DNA of 64,000 bases, from the NCBI GenBank assembly GCA_034359265.1, contig CP136892.1:86606001-86670000 (forward strand), given 5' to 3'. This DNA is from Canna indica (lineage: Eukaryota; Streptophyta; Magnoliopsida; Zingiberales; Cannaceae). A model generated the notes under the pieces. It was not told the origin of the DNA and did not search any database. It saw only the letters and a list, made by a program, of their open reading frames with translations. Position numbers and translations under genes: made by a program. Below are positions 11,454 through 21,856 of this stretch, piece by piece (the first letter of the stretch is position 1; each line of letters begins with the position of its first letter).

Positions 11454-11970
11454 TTTTCTTTCCTTTCCTAAAATAAATAATAAAAGTATATATATATATA
11501 TAAATATGAACCAGCAGCAGATGATGGCGATTAATTGTCCGATCCTATTTTGCGGCCGGCTCTCTTTGATTTGCTTTGCAAGTTGTTCGTTCGTTCTTTC
11601 TGATTCTTGCTATATGTGCAACAAATGAGAATGTACGTTCATGTTTTGTATGGTGAAGAACTTTATGTTATATATGCTTAATGGTTGATCGATCGAACAT
11701 AATAATATGAATGAATGAAGAATGAAGCAATTTGCCTTTTTGTTTTAAGTTGACAATTGAAAGAATCATGCGTCTATCTTCTGCATCCTCGAGAATGAAC
11801 GCTATCTGAAGCAGTTATTATCTAGGAAATAATCCTCGAGAATGAACTTCAAGTTAACCATTGATAACTCGGCAACAGCCATCTATAGTACTGTTTGTTT
11901 GTCGGATATGGAATTCCAGAATCAGCTTCTTGCAATATTCTGCGTCAACGGACGAAAATCTACAGAAACA
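11454..11970. other. RbcS copy 2 3' flank and spacer
   Basis: About 200 bp of 3' UTR resembling copy 1, then spacer. The short phrase CTCGAGAATGAAC occurs twice, near 11788 and 11836. No gene. Confidence 0.5.
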
Positions 11971-11971
11971 G

Positions 11972-12835
11972 TGTTGAACTGTTGATGGTGGAAAAAGACA
12001 TTAACTTCTCTCACAAAAAAACATACACCCAAATAAAATTTAAAGTGAACCACCATAAACTGTAGTGACTGGATAAATAAGTAAAAGACCAAAGAATCAT
12101 GTCATGATCACAAAATAACATGCAAAACACTGAAGCAGAAATAGAATAAGACACTATAGAAACCAGAGAACGAAAAACACAGACAAATCTACAAAATATG
12201 CCCATTGTGATTCTAACACTAGCCCCCTCAATGAAAAGCTTTTGAACTCCCAGCAAGTGCCTCAACTTGACAAACTTGTCAGCAGATAAAATTTTGGTTA
12301 AACCATCTGCAACTTGATCTCCAAAAGAGCAAAACTGAATACTAATTTCATCCTTTGTACTATATTATATCTCCTTTATGAAGTAATAGTTTTCAAATGT
12401 GTCCGGACGTTGCATTGTGAATAGGATTGTAAGCCAGACAAATTGTGTATTTACTATCTCAATAAATAGAGATGAGAACTTGTTGCTTAAAACCCAGAGT
12501 AGTCATTAGCCTCTTTAATTAAATATCACGAGAAGCAGCTGATGTCAGTGCGATATACTATGCCTTAGTGCTTTGATAAGGCAATTGCTTGCTGCTTTTT
12601 TGTAGACCATGCAATAGCAGCTAAACTCAGAGTAAAAAAAATAGTCACCGATACCTTTACAATCATCTAAATGATGACCAGCCCAATTACTGCTAATGAC
12701 TAGCGCTCTCGTCAGTTTTAATCCGCGGTTAACCATTAATTTTGCTGTAGTGTAGTTTTGTATTTTTGAATAGAGCCATCATGTTCTACTTTACCTTATA
12801 TACCAACTTCAAACCTATAACTTCTTTATTTTGAG
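11972..12835 (-). mobile_element. Decayed Ty1/copia retrotransposon fragment
   Basis: Reading the - strand, a copia-type C-terminal pol segment is recognisable across several frames: EHDGSIQKYK near the RT side, then LAAIAWSTKKQQAIALS of RNase H, then DQVADGLTKILSADKFVKLR at the end of pol. A polypurine tract (TTGAGGGGGCTAG, + 12219-12231) follows, with an LTR starting TGTTAGAATCAC (+ end 12218) and running to about 11972-11980. Stops and frameshifts break the frames and most of gag-pol is missing, so this is a relic. Confidence 0.75.
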
Positions 12836-13028
12836 GAGGTTCCAGCAATTCACAAGTTTAATTTTTATGAATCGACTTGATTTCACTATCCATTGCACAC
12901 TATCCATTGCATCTATACTTTGCAACTTCGTCATAAATAAATGGCTTCAAGACCTTAACTAGATTGCATGTTTCAGATCTAGCTAGCATAAACAAACCTA
13001 TTCTTTTTATAGCATGAAATAAATTAAA

Positions 13029-13870
13029 GTTTTTTTTTAACCAAGAAAAAGAGATTATATTATTACTCGAGATAGACCGGAGCTATAAGATTCTTTTTTA
13101 CAATATTCAAAAGGTCAGGAGATCTACTACAGGACCAGTATAGACTGGATAGTAGGGACCTCCCTTTATTTGTTATCCAGTGGACAGCTTCGTTACATTG
13201 TTTATAAGTAAAATGAAATAATACAGAATGACAAAGCAAAACTGCTTCATTAATTCTTCCAAAGATAAGCTTCGTATAAATGGGGGCAGGGGCACTTTTA
13301 TTGAGTATATCCATCAGAATTTTGCTATCTGATTCAATAATGACAAAGTTGAAGTCTTGGGCAACTGCAAAAGAGAGAGTCATCCAAACAGCAAAAGCTT
13401 CACAGTATAAAATAGTTTTATCACAACGATACAATGAAGCATTCTGAATAATATTACCAGAAGAATTCCTAGCAGTAAAACTGGAACCACAATTCAAGTT
13501 CGTAACCGAGCCATCACAATTGAATTTGATCCAAGGATCAATAGGGAGGGACCATTTGAGATTTATAGAGTTAGATTTAATTTTGTCATCAGATTTAATG
13601 TTGTCTATATAATTTTGAGTAAAAGTAATAGTAGAAGTCATGAGGCCGGAAGGGGAGAGCTGTCTACCTTCATGCAGTTTTAAATTTTTAGGGTGCCAAA
13701 GAAATCAAAGGGTATTGACTATAATGATTTTATTGAAAAGGTCAAGGTCATCTGAGGAGGTATTATTGTCATGAAGCCCAAAACCAAATATTAACCTGCT
13801 GCATGTGCTTTTATTGTCCAGTTGGAAACTTATTTTAATTCAGCCAGGAAATTGTCGATTTTGTATGCAG
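13029..13870 (-). mobile_element. LINE 3' end (non-LTR retrotransposon relic)
   Basis: On the - strand, a LINE C-terminal stretch (WHPKNLKLHEGRQL, about 13700) leads into an RNase H domain and then to an A-rich tail (T run on + at about 13030-13040). The 5' part, including reverse transcriptase, is absent, as is typical of truncated LINE copies. Confidence 0.7.
13063..13641 (-). CDS. RNase H-like domain ORF of a LINE
   Basis: Open frame of 192 aa matching the plant LINE RNase H (RVT_3-type) domain: PWIKFNCDGSV holds the first catalytic Asp, followed by YCEAFAVWMTLSFA (catalytic Glu) and IIESDSKILMDIL (catalytic Asp). It is probably the C-terminal part of a longer ORF2 rather than an independent gene, and the ATG at 13641 is only the first Met of the surviving frame. 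It is unusual in having no stops although the rest of the element is gone. Confidence 0.7.
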   Translation of the reverse strand: MTSTITFTQNYIDNIKSDDKIKSNSINLKWSLPIDPWIKFNCDGSVTNLNCGSSFTARNSSGNIIQNASLYRCDKTILYCEAFAVWMTLSFAVAQDFNFVIIESDSKILMDILNKSAPAPIYTKLIFGRINEAVLLCHSVLFHFTYKQCNEAVHWITNKGRSLLSSLYWSCSRSPDLLNIVKKNLIAPVYLE

Positions 13871-14044
13871 TACACATGAGGACTTAATGATGCAAAAATC
13901 TGAATTTCAAAATAAATAATTGAGAAAATATATATAACTTATTTGGAGGTTTAAGCCATTGGTCAAATATAAATTTATCCTGATAAAAAAAATGATGAAA
14001 TAATTGATGACTGGTAGAGCAAAGGGCCATCACTCGTTCACGTT

Positions 14045-14250
14045 CATGGAGATAAGGTAAGCCATTCTCGCCACATGGCGCGCCATCAGCGCTCCCAAAC
14101 GATAAGGATATCATCCGCTCCCACTCTCGTGTGTGGTTCTTCGCCCCTCCAAAAACAAACGCCCCAGATTGGCCACTCGATCCTAATCGCATCCATCTCA
14201 TCCGATGGATCCGAGTCCTGACGGAGGAGCGGCTTTTGCCTGATATATAC
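14045..14250 (+). promoter_or_regulatory. RbcS copy 3 promoter (two I-boxes, TATA)
   Basis: GATAAGG I-box cores lie at 14051-14057 and 14101-14107, and a GATATATAC TATA box at about 14242-14250. The G-box position reads GCCACATGGC (14070-14079), so the CACGTG core is lost by one base. Confidence 0.75.
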
Positions 14251-14352
14251 CTCCGCTGTTGCAGCGATGAAGCCTCACGGCGAGAATTCCTCCTTCTTCT
14301 GTATACTAGCTAGCTAGCTACTAGTATTATAGTACTCCAGGCGAGCGCCCAA

Positions 14353-15053
14353 ATGGCTTCCTCCATGATGGTCTCCTCGGCGGCCAACGTCGCCCGGGCT
14401 TCCCCGGCTCAATCCAACATGGTGGCGCCCTTCTCCGGGCTCAAGTCCACCTCCGCTTTCCCCTGCACCAGGAAGGCCAACGCCGACTTCTCCAGCCTCC
14501 CCAGCAACGGCGGCCGCGTTCAGTGCATGAAGGTAATGAATCCATCTCGCTAATTAATTAAGAATGCATAAGATAGATAAATTAATTGTGGTTAATGTTA
14601 TGCAGGTGTGGCCAATTGAGGGACTGAAGAAGTTCGAGACCCTGTCCTACCTCCCACCACTTACTGACGAGCAGCTGCTGAAGCAGATCGACTACCTTCT
14701 CCGCAGCAAATGGATTCCCTGCTTAGAGTTCAGCAAAGTAATAATGTGTTTATATATATATATATATAGATTAAACGAAGAGCTAGTAGATATATAACTT
14801 GGAATTAACACATGGATGCATGCAGGAGGGATTCGTGTGGCGTGAGCACCACCACTCGCCGGGATACTACGACGGGCGGTACTGGACCATGTGGAAGCTG
14901 CCCATGTTCGGGTGCACCGACGCGGTTCAGGTGGCGAAGGAGTTGGAGGAGTGCAAGAAGGAGTACCCGGACGCCTTCATCCGGATCATCGGCTTCGACA
15001 ACAACCGCCAAGTGCAGTGCATCAGTTTCATCGCCTACAAGCCCACGCCCTAA
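14353..15053 (+). CDS. RbcS: Rubisco small subunit, copy 3
   Basis: Third tandem RbcS gene, 179 aa, chloroplast-targeted small subunit of Rubisco. Exons 14353-14532, 14606-14737 and 14826-15053 join in frame with GT-AG introns. Protein identical to copy 2. Intron 1 (73 nt) is identical to copy 1, and the 5' leader shares long stretches with copy 1, such as GATGAAGCCTCACGGCGAGA. The 3' UTR diverges from the other two copies about 50 bp after the stop codon, reading ATATGGAGTCGCAGCAG where they read ATATGAACCAGCAGCAG. Confidence 0.97.
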
Positions 15054-15808
15054 TTTTCTTTCCTTTCCTAAAATAAATAATAAAAGTATATATATATTAA
15101 ATATGGAGTCGCAGCAGAAAACGGTGTCGAATTCGCATGGAAGATGATGTGTAATCGCCAGTCCGGCGAGCTCTTTGGTTTGGTTAATCGTCTAGTTCAT
15201 TGTTCGTTTTGTACTACGTACTTTTGCTTGGAAATGTATCCTATATATATTTGAAGTACATATATGCTGTATGCAGCGAACGAGAATGTACTATATATGA
15301 TCCTTCATGTTTTTGTTTGGTGATGAACTTTATTACTCTTTAATTATTTCTGCGTTATATAAATCATTAATGGTTCATCCGTCGGTTACAGTAATTGATC
15401 AGCTACTTGCCTTTTCTTTGAGAAGATAACGTGAAATCAGCTAACGGAGCAATATTACTACTAGAAATGGTGGTGTATAATATTGGTCGAGCAATGCGCA
15501 CAACGAGCATCACCTTGAAATTGACAAGTCCAAGCCCAATGTTTGAGCCGATGGACCTTAACTATTACGCCGAGTGGCCCATATATAATATTATGCGACT
15601 TACCGTACGAAAGCCACTCGGACCCGATCCATCATCTAAAGTGACCCATATATCGCAATTAATTGGTCCATCTGATTGTGAGATTTACCAAATCATTAAA
15701 TGAAGAAAATAAATAATATACTCGGCTTCTCCGCTGATGTCGGCTCGACTGGAGAATCTTATCTCTGAAATGTCAATTTGGCGATCCATTGATAGGTCAT
15801 TGTCCTTG
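15054..15808. other. RbcS copy 3 3' UTR and spacer
   Basis: Copy-specific 3' UTR up to about 15350, then spacer. A 90-aa open frame at 15431-15703 has no recognisable domain and is not called. Confidence 0.45.
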
Positions 15809-16850
15809 TAGAATATTTTATTTCTACGGTCTACTCATTTACTCGTCAGTATATAAAAGTAGTTGTTAACTAATGGCAGAAGTGTAATTTTGTTATTATC
15901 CATTGCAGTTACGGATTTACCTCCAAATAAAAAAAAATTAAAAGGTTGGGAATGAATTTATAAAGTCAAAATAAATTCAGATATAACAATAGGCATATTA
16001 AAGCTAGGTTGACGGCGAAAGGCTACAATCAAAGCTGTTGCAGTTAGGATTTTTTTTTGCTTTATCGGCAGCTCATGGAGGACAAATAGAACGACTCGAT
16101 ATAAATATTATTATTTTTTCACGATTTTTGCGAATATCATGAAAAATACACAATACTTGAATCGCTCACCCCTAGTTCACTAGAGCTGATTTATCCTATG
16201 CAACTCGACAACAATTAATTTTGTTCATTCCCCTACCGATATATATTAAAAGCACTTTTTACAAGTTCTTCGATATCTTAGAGGATGTCCATTAGTGGAT
16301 ACGTTCTTTCCAGCATCAAACACCGTGAAACTAGAAGCATTTTGTGATGTTGATTGTGCTTCATGTTCAGACACTAGAAGATCATTTGCACGATATTTTT
16401 TTTTCTTAGGAACATCTATTGTTTATTGGGAAACTAAGAAACGAAACTCAGTATCAAAAACATCTACAAAGGTTGAATATAGAAGTATTACAGCCATTGT
16501 TTGCTAAGTAAAATGACTTTCTTACTTACTAGAAGATTTTTTGATAAAAAATCATGCATCAATTTCATTAACTAAGCATCTAGACATCGACTATCATATT
16601 GTTAGAAAGTATTTTAATAAAGTATTTATTCAACCACAGCATGTTTCTTCTTCCCTTGCAGATTTCTTCGCAAAGTCTCTCAGTGCTCCAATGTTTTGTC
16701 AACTCGAGGGGATCTAGAATATTTTATTTCTATAGTTTATTCATTACTCATCACCGATATATGTTTCAGTATATAAAGTAGTTGTTAACTAATGGTAGAT
16801 GTGTATTTTTGTTATTATCCATGTGTGTATATAAACAGTGTAAAGTATTA
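15809..16850 (+). mobile_element. Deletion-derived Ty1/copia relic
   Basis: Two related ~100-bp terminal segments begin TAGAATATTTTATTTCTA at 15809 and 16715 and share GTAGTTGTTAACTAATGG, consistent with truncated LTRs in the same orientation. Between them lie a copia RT scrap (KARLTAKGYNQSC, about 16000-16038) and a fairly intact RNase H segment at 16295-16507: KLEAFCDVDCASCSDTRRS, FLGTSIVYWETKK and STKVEYRSITAIVC. Most of pol and all of gag are deleted, and a stop follows the RNase H segment. Confidence 0.75.
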
Positions 16851-19800
16851 TTTTGAATAATAGTTTACCTTCTGTTAGCTTCGTCTCTATTAGCCTCCTT
16901 TTCACCTTTCTTCTCGATTTCAAATCCTCATATATTCTTCCCCTTAAACTCATCCAACTTTGTACCTTTTGGGTTCGGCCCAATGGATTCCAAGCTTGCA
17001 CGGAGGTTGAGCTCGTCGAAGGTCCGGTTGGGCCACGACCTGACTCAGCCCAACCTTGTGGGCTCATATTTATACCTGAAGTATTCCCAATTCCACAAGT
17101 TAATAATACTGCTAAGACTAATGATTCTGACAGACACGGATAAACATAAAGCTGTCTTCTATCAGCGGATTAATTTAGATATACACGATCAGGTTGATTA
17201 ATAATCATATCACACACGATTTGACCAAGCAAAAGAATCAGGTAGTTGGCGCTTAATTTAGTTGACATGACAAATCTGGAATTGCCACCCTTTTAAAACA
17301 CGTCTTAATCCGATGGTCCTCTCCACCCAACCAGAGGCCGAACTGGGTCCGACTACGATCCGCAACCTTACAACTGGACCCAGCTCCGTCTCCAGATTCA
17401 TTTCCCCTCCTGCACTCGTGACCTATTAAATGTCTCTGCTGCTTCAATCAAACGTAGACAGTGCAACTGGGATTAAAAGATTTGGCTGCTCTACTAATCT
17501 CCCATCCCTTTCTCGGACCCGACAAGGGCCCGATAAAATAATATATTCCCACGCTTGACTCACATGCTTCGAGGGACGAACCATGTGCCTTTCGTTGAAT
17601 AGTCTAAAAGCTGTTGTATTATATTATTATATTATTATCTTATTTTATTGCCATATGGTAAAATGCATGTAGTCGATTAAATGATAATATCAGCTGCGTT
17701 GGGGCAATAGATTTGAGTTGCAATCATAAACAAAATTACGAGGCAGGCAGCACATGCCATCGTGGCCCAGTGTGTTTCCTATTCCTGGCCGTTGGATGTT
17801 ATGCGGACATGTGGCCTCAGTGCTGGAACAGCGCGGGTGGGCCCGTCCTCAGGCTAGCGTTATTTCGCGAGAACGAGATATTTATTTAGGTGGAGAAATG
17901 AGTGCGGAGGATGGCGTGGCGATATTTTGTGACCGAAATAATGAAAACGGCACGTGAGGGGTGATCGTATCGGAGTCGGAGCGGAGCGGTTTGGAGCTCG
18001 ATGTCATCGTGCGGATGAGTCGAGTGCACGCAATATAAGAGTCGGTTTAACTAATTTATGCGGAAAGTGAAGAGGGGGGGTCACGTGGGTGCACGTGCAG
18101 GCATGTTGCGATGTCCGTTCTCAGTCATCTCTCTCGCATGGCGCGTCGTTTGAATTAATTGTATGCGTGATAAGAAAAAAGAAATAGTAGTAGTTTGTAC
18201 GGGTACCGAGTACTTTTTTTTTTGCAATAAAATAAAATTTAAAATTAAAATTGTGCTAATTAAAATGGTCAAGTGGGACAGTTCTATGTATACTTGCTGC
18301 TCTGCAGTCTGCTGCACATGGTTGCCAATGTGATGTTTAGTGCTTAAAAATTAAAATGGTCAAGTGGGCAATTCTATATATAATTGTGCTAATTAGATGG
18401 AAACAGCTATTATTTGTCAAATTAACATGATTTTTTTTTAAATTATTGACAAATCATGCTAGTTTTATTGCAAAATTCAATCCTCTACTTGATCAATTAA
18501 ATTATTTGATTATATAATTAAATTAATTACGGTATTAAAAATTTTTACATGCTACAAATTAATTTGATTTGCGACTCAATAATTTCGCAAGTTAAATCTA
18601 TAGCTCTTAAATGATAGAGTTTTCTCTTTTTCTTTTGCTCAAGAAAACCCCTTCTCACTCGATAATCTTCTTTCTCCTCACAGTCGTTACAACCTCCATC
18701 TTCTTATCGCTTGTAACAATCTTCCTTTTATTCACAATAATTTCCCTCTTGCTCGGGACAATTTATCTCGCATGCAACAGTCTCCATCTTCTATGTTTGC
18801 GACCAGCAAAATGCCTACAAATATACTTACAGGTCGGGGAGTGGATGGGTAGTAGGTTACAAATAGATCAAATTGAATTCAGGTAGGGGTTCAAAATAAA
18901 AATTAAAGAATCACTTAAATAGATTTTGATTCCAACATATCGAGTATTCATAACCGATACCAATACCTAGAATCTTGTCCTAAAACCTGATTCCAATAAG
19001 GTATTCGAAACATGTAAATAAATATGTTCTAACAAGATACGTGAAACTTGTAAATAAATATATTCTAATATGGTACTCAAAAATTTGTACATTGTAATAT
19101 GTAAAATGAACAGATTTCAATAGGATACGTACCATAAAACATGTACTAGTATCCGATTTCAACTCCCAACATAGTAAGGTTCAAGTCTAAAACTTAGGAA
19201 CCGATTACATACATAATAGTGTTTGAGTATCTTGTAAAAATACAACATACTCAAACCCCTCACCCATATTTGCGGGAAATCATACAGTAGTCTATAACTC
19301 CTATTCGTGAGCATTTACATTTACATGCATAGCTCATTTACACTATATTTTGCCGAACAGATAATAATACCGAAATAAAATTACATTCACCGTTTATAAA
19401 TTAATGAAGATTAATTTTTTTTGCTCCATATATAAAATAACAATAATAATAGTAATTAAAAAAACCTCAGCAATTATTTTTGCTCCATATATAAAATAAC
19501 AAAAATAATAATTGAAAAAAAAAACTGAGCGAGAAATTTCTAAAGTAACCTTGGCAAGATTGCGTTGGCGTCCAAATCCTAATGGTTGAGCCGCCACCAT
19601 CCACTTGCCCAGAAATTGAATTCAAAAGGCATGATAAAATGGCTAAGGCATTGACTAATTTTAGACCAAGTATTTCTCAACTAAATTACATCATTTCCTT
19701 TTTATATCCCCTGCCAACTACATTTCACGTGATTCTTCACGCCCTTCTCAATACCCAGTTTATCTCCAATTAATTATTAATTATTAATTAAAATATATAC

Positions 19801-20485
19801 ATATTATTTTCCGTTATTTATATACAGATTCGATGTATCATCCGCACCATGATCTGTGCTCATTATTTATTCAAATCCGCCCGCGTGGACATTCATTAAT
19901 CAAATATGCAACGCGGCATCAAACCAATACGATCTTTTTCTAATTCGAGTTCCTTATAATTAGAAATTGGGTATATAGTCGCATAAAACGAACTAGCTTT
20001 TATTTTTTTACGAATTTTAAAAATCATTTAATATGTCAAAGCTGGATCGGATTGATCGCATCCTTTAAATTATGTTCAAAACAATCAAATTTTAAATCAT
20101 TTCTTACCCGGTTTGGTCTCCGAAAAAAATAAACGATGCGTGTTAAACATTTATATCGAATAAAAAAATTGACCTCCTCCTTTTTTTTTCCTTTTACCAA
20201 AAATAAAATAATCAGAAAAAAAAACTAGTGGATAGGCATGACCGGCTGCAGACCCACGCAACTCGTACGCTTGGATATTTTCTAATCCTGGCAATAAATA
20301 AATAAATAAACAAAAAGCCTAACAAGTGTCAAGTGAGCTGCTACAAATAACGAGGTAAAAGAAATAAAATAGTGGGTTATATATTTTCCGTTGCTATTAT
20401 TACGGGTTATCGCCGGTCATCCGACTTCCACGCACTTTCGCTCATCCTTTTTTAATTAATTAACAAATTGTTTATGTTTTTTTTT
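16851..20485. other. Long AT-rich intergenic stretch
   Basis: No supported gene. Visible structure: a diverged ~35-bp tandem pair at 19007 and 19042 (GAAAC.TGTAAATAAATAT), and a 60-bp-spaced direct repeat of TTTTTGCTCCATATATAAAA at about 19418 and 19478. The stretch 17740-18150 is less AT-rich and includes GTGGGTGCACGTGCAGGCAT but no gene. The right end is the promoter of the next gene, with CTATAAATC near 20492. Confidence 0.5.
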
Positions 20486-20607
20486 CCCATTCTATAAATC
20501 TGATTGAAATCCCTCCGTCCCTCTCCTTCCTTTGTTCCTCGTCCCGAGCTCTATCTCCCGTTGGGATTTTCTCCAGCTTCACCCTCGCGAGTAGAGAGGT
20601 GGGAAAG

Positions 20608-21041
20608 GTAATCACAGGGTTCCTCTGCCTTCTCTTATTGTGTTGCTCTTCGGTTCTGCGAGCTTGTCTGAATCGTGATGACTCCGCGATCTAATCGTCT
20701 CGAACCATGTTATGGTGGCGACAGCTGTTGTATGAACGAAGATCGAACATTTGCTGGACTTGTAATGAGTTTCTGGCATTTTTTGTCTTTTTTTTTTGGC
20801 CAAAACGCTAGAGTTTGTGTTCTTCTGGTGGAAAGTGTGGTTAGTCGTTTCTGAAAAATGGTGGAAAAATATATATTCAATTTTGTTTCTTCCGTTGGGA
20901 TTTGCCGCTTTTTTTTTTTTGGATTTTAGCTCCGTTCGTTCCAGATCCGGTGGAAAGTCTTATTTTTTGACTGATTTCTTGTTTGGCGGAGGAGTTGGGA
21001 GGAGCGTTAGTGTACTTATTTCGTGGATTTTGCATCTGCAG
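20608..21041 (+). other. 5' UTR intron of the 21-kb gene
   Basis: Inferred leader intron: donor GGGAAAG|GTAATC at 20608, acceptor TGCATCTGCAG| ending at 21041. It follows a pyrimidine-rich leader (about 20515-20607) and a putative CTATAAATC TATA box near 20492. Inferred from splice sites and the sudden change in composition, not from transcripts. Confidence 0.55.
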
Positions 21042-21078
21042 GCGTTGCAATCGCAGATCTCGAAGAGATTTAGCAAAG

Positions 21079-21856
21079 ATGAATCACTGCGCGATGCAAC
21101 AACAGAACGCCTTTGCCCCCTGCGAAGAGATGAGGGCTCCCTTCGCCGTCGCAGACCGGAGGCCCCCCGTCTTTTGTCCCAAGCCTCGGCGACTCAGTCC
21201 GCTGCCCGTTGTCGCCGACCCCGTCCGCCCCCTTCGTTGGTTCTCGAAGTATGTTCCTCTTCTCTCAACCTGTCCTCCTCCAATACGAACAAATTCCTCT
21301 CGAGCTATATGCCTAATTCGATCTCTGTGCCTTCTCGTTTATCCAGTCATCAAACGGATTTCTCTGATTCAAAAGCCGGGGCAGACCTCTTCGATATATT
21401 CATAGCAAAGGTGAGATTTTTCCTCCGACCTTCTTATTTCTGACGAAAATATTGCGTAGAAAACTTGGGAAAAGAAATCATCAACGCCGCAATTTTAGGA
21501 GCGTCTCACAAGTTGAAATTTTTAGATGCGCGTCTTCCCTGGGTGGGATCTAAATTTATGGTATTTGTTTTCAGGGTGGAGAACAGAATCAAGTAGCCTC
21601 TTCGCCACCCTTTTTCTGCGGCTCTCCGCCAAGCCGCGCGGCTAACCCAGTCGTCCACGACGCCCGGTTCGGCGAGGACCGCCCGCCGGCGCCCTTCGCG
21701 CCCTCACCACTAACCCAATCGAGCACTCCGATGTCGCCCAAGCAAGGATGTGCGCATGCCAAGTTCGGCCTCATGCCGGCAGCCGTGCGCGTCGAGGGTT
21801 TTGATTGCCTCAACCGCGGCCGCCGGAGCTGCAGCAGCATCACTGCTGTGGCTTAA
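21079..21856 (+). CDS. Conserved plant protein of unknown function (MNHCA.QQ family)
   Basis: Three exons join in frame: 21079-21248, 21347-21410 and 21575-21856, GT-AG introns, 171 aa. The start MNHCAMQQQNAFAPCEEMR, then VFCPKPRRLSPL, DPVRPLRW, DSKAGADLFDIF, SSPPFFCGSPPSRAANP, DARFG and FGLMPAAVRVEGFDCL match, in order, a small plant-specific family I recall from both monocots and dicots. No function is established that I can name, and no transmembrane segment or catalytic motif is visible. Cys and Pro are frequent and the C-terminus is basic (RGRRS). Both intron positions, between RPLRW and DSKAG and before the FFCGSPPSR exon, fit the aligned family order, which supports the model. The longer single-frame readings through 20796-21443 are intron read-through. 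Confidence 0.8.

Noticed and set aside
20796..21443. A 215-aa frame and an overlapping 140-aa frame on + strand
   Set aside because: They read through the 5' UTR intron and intron 1 of the three-exon gene; only part of the 140-aa frame is real coding sequence.
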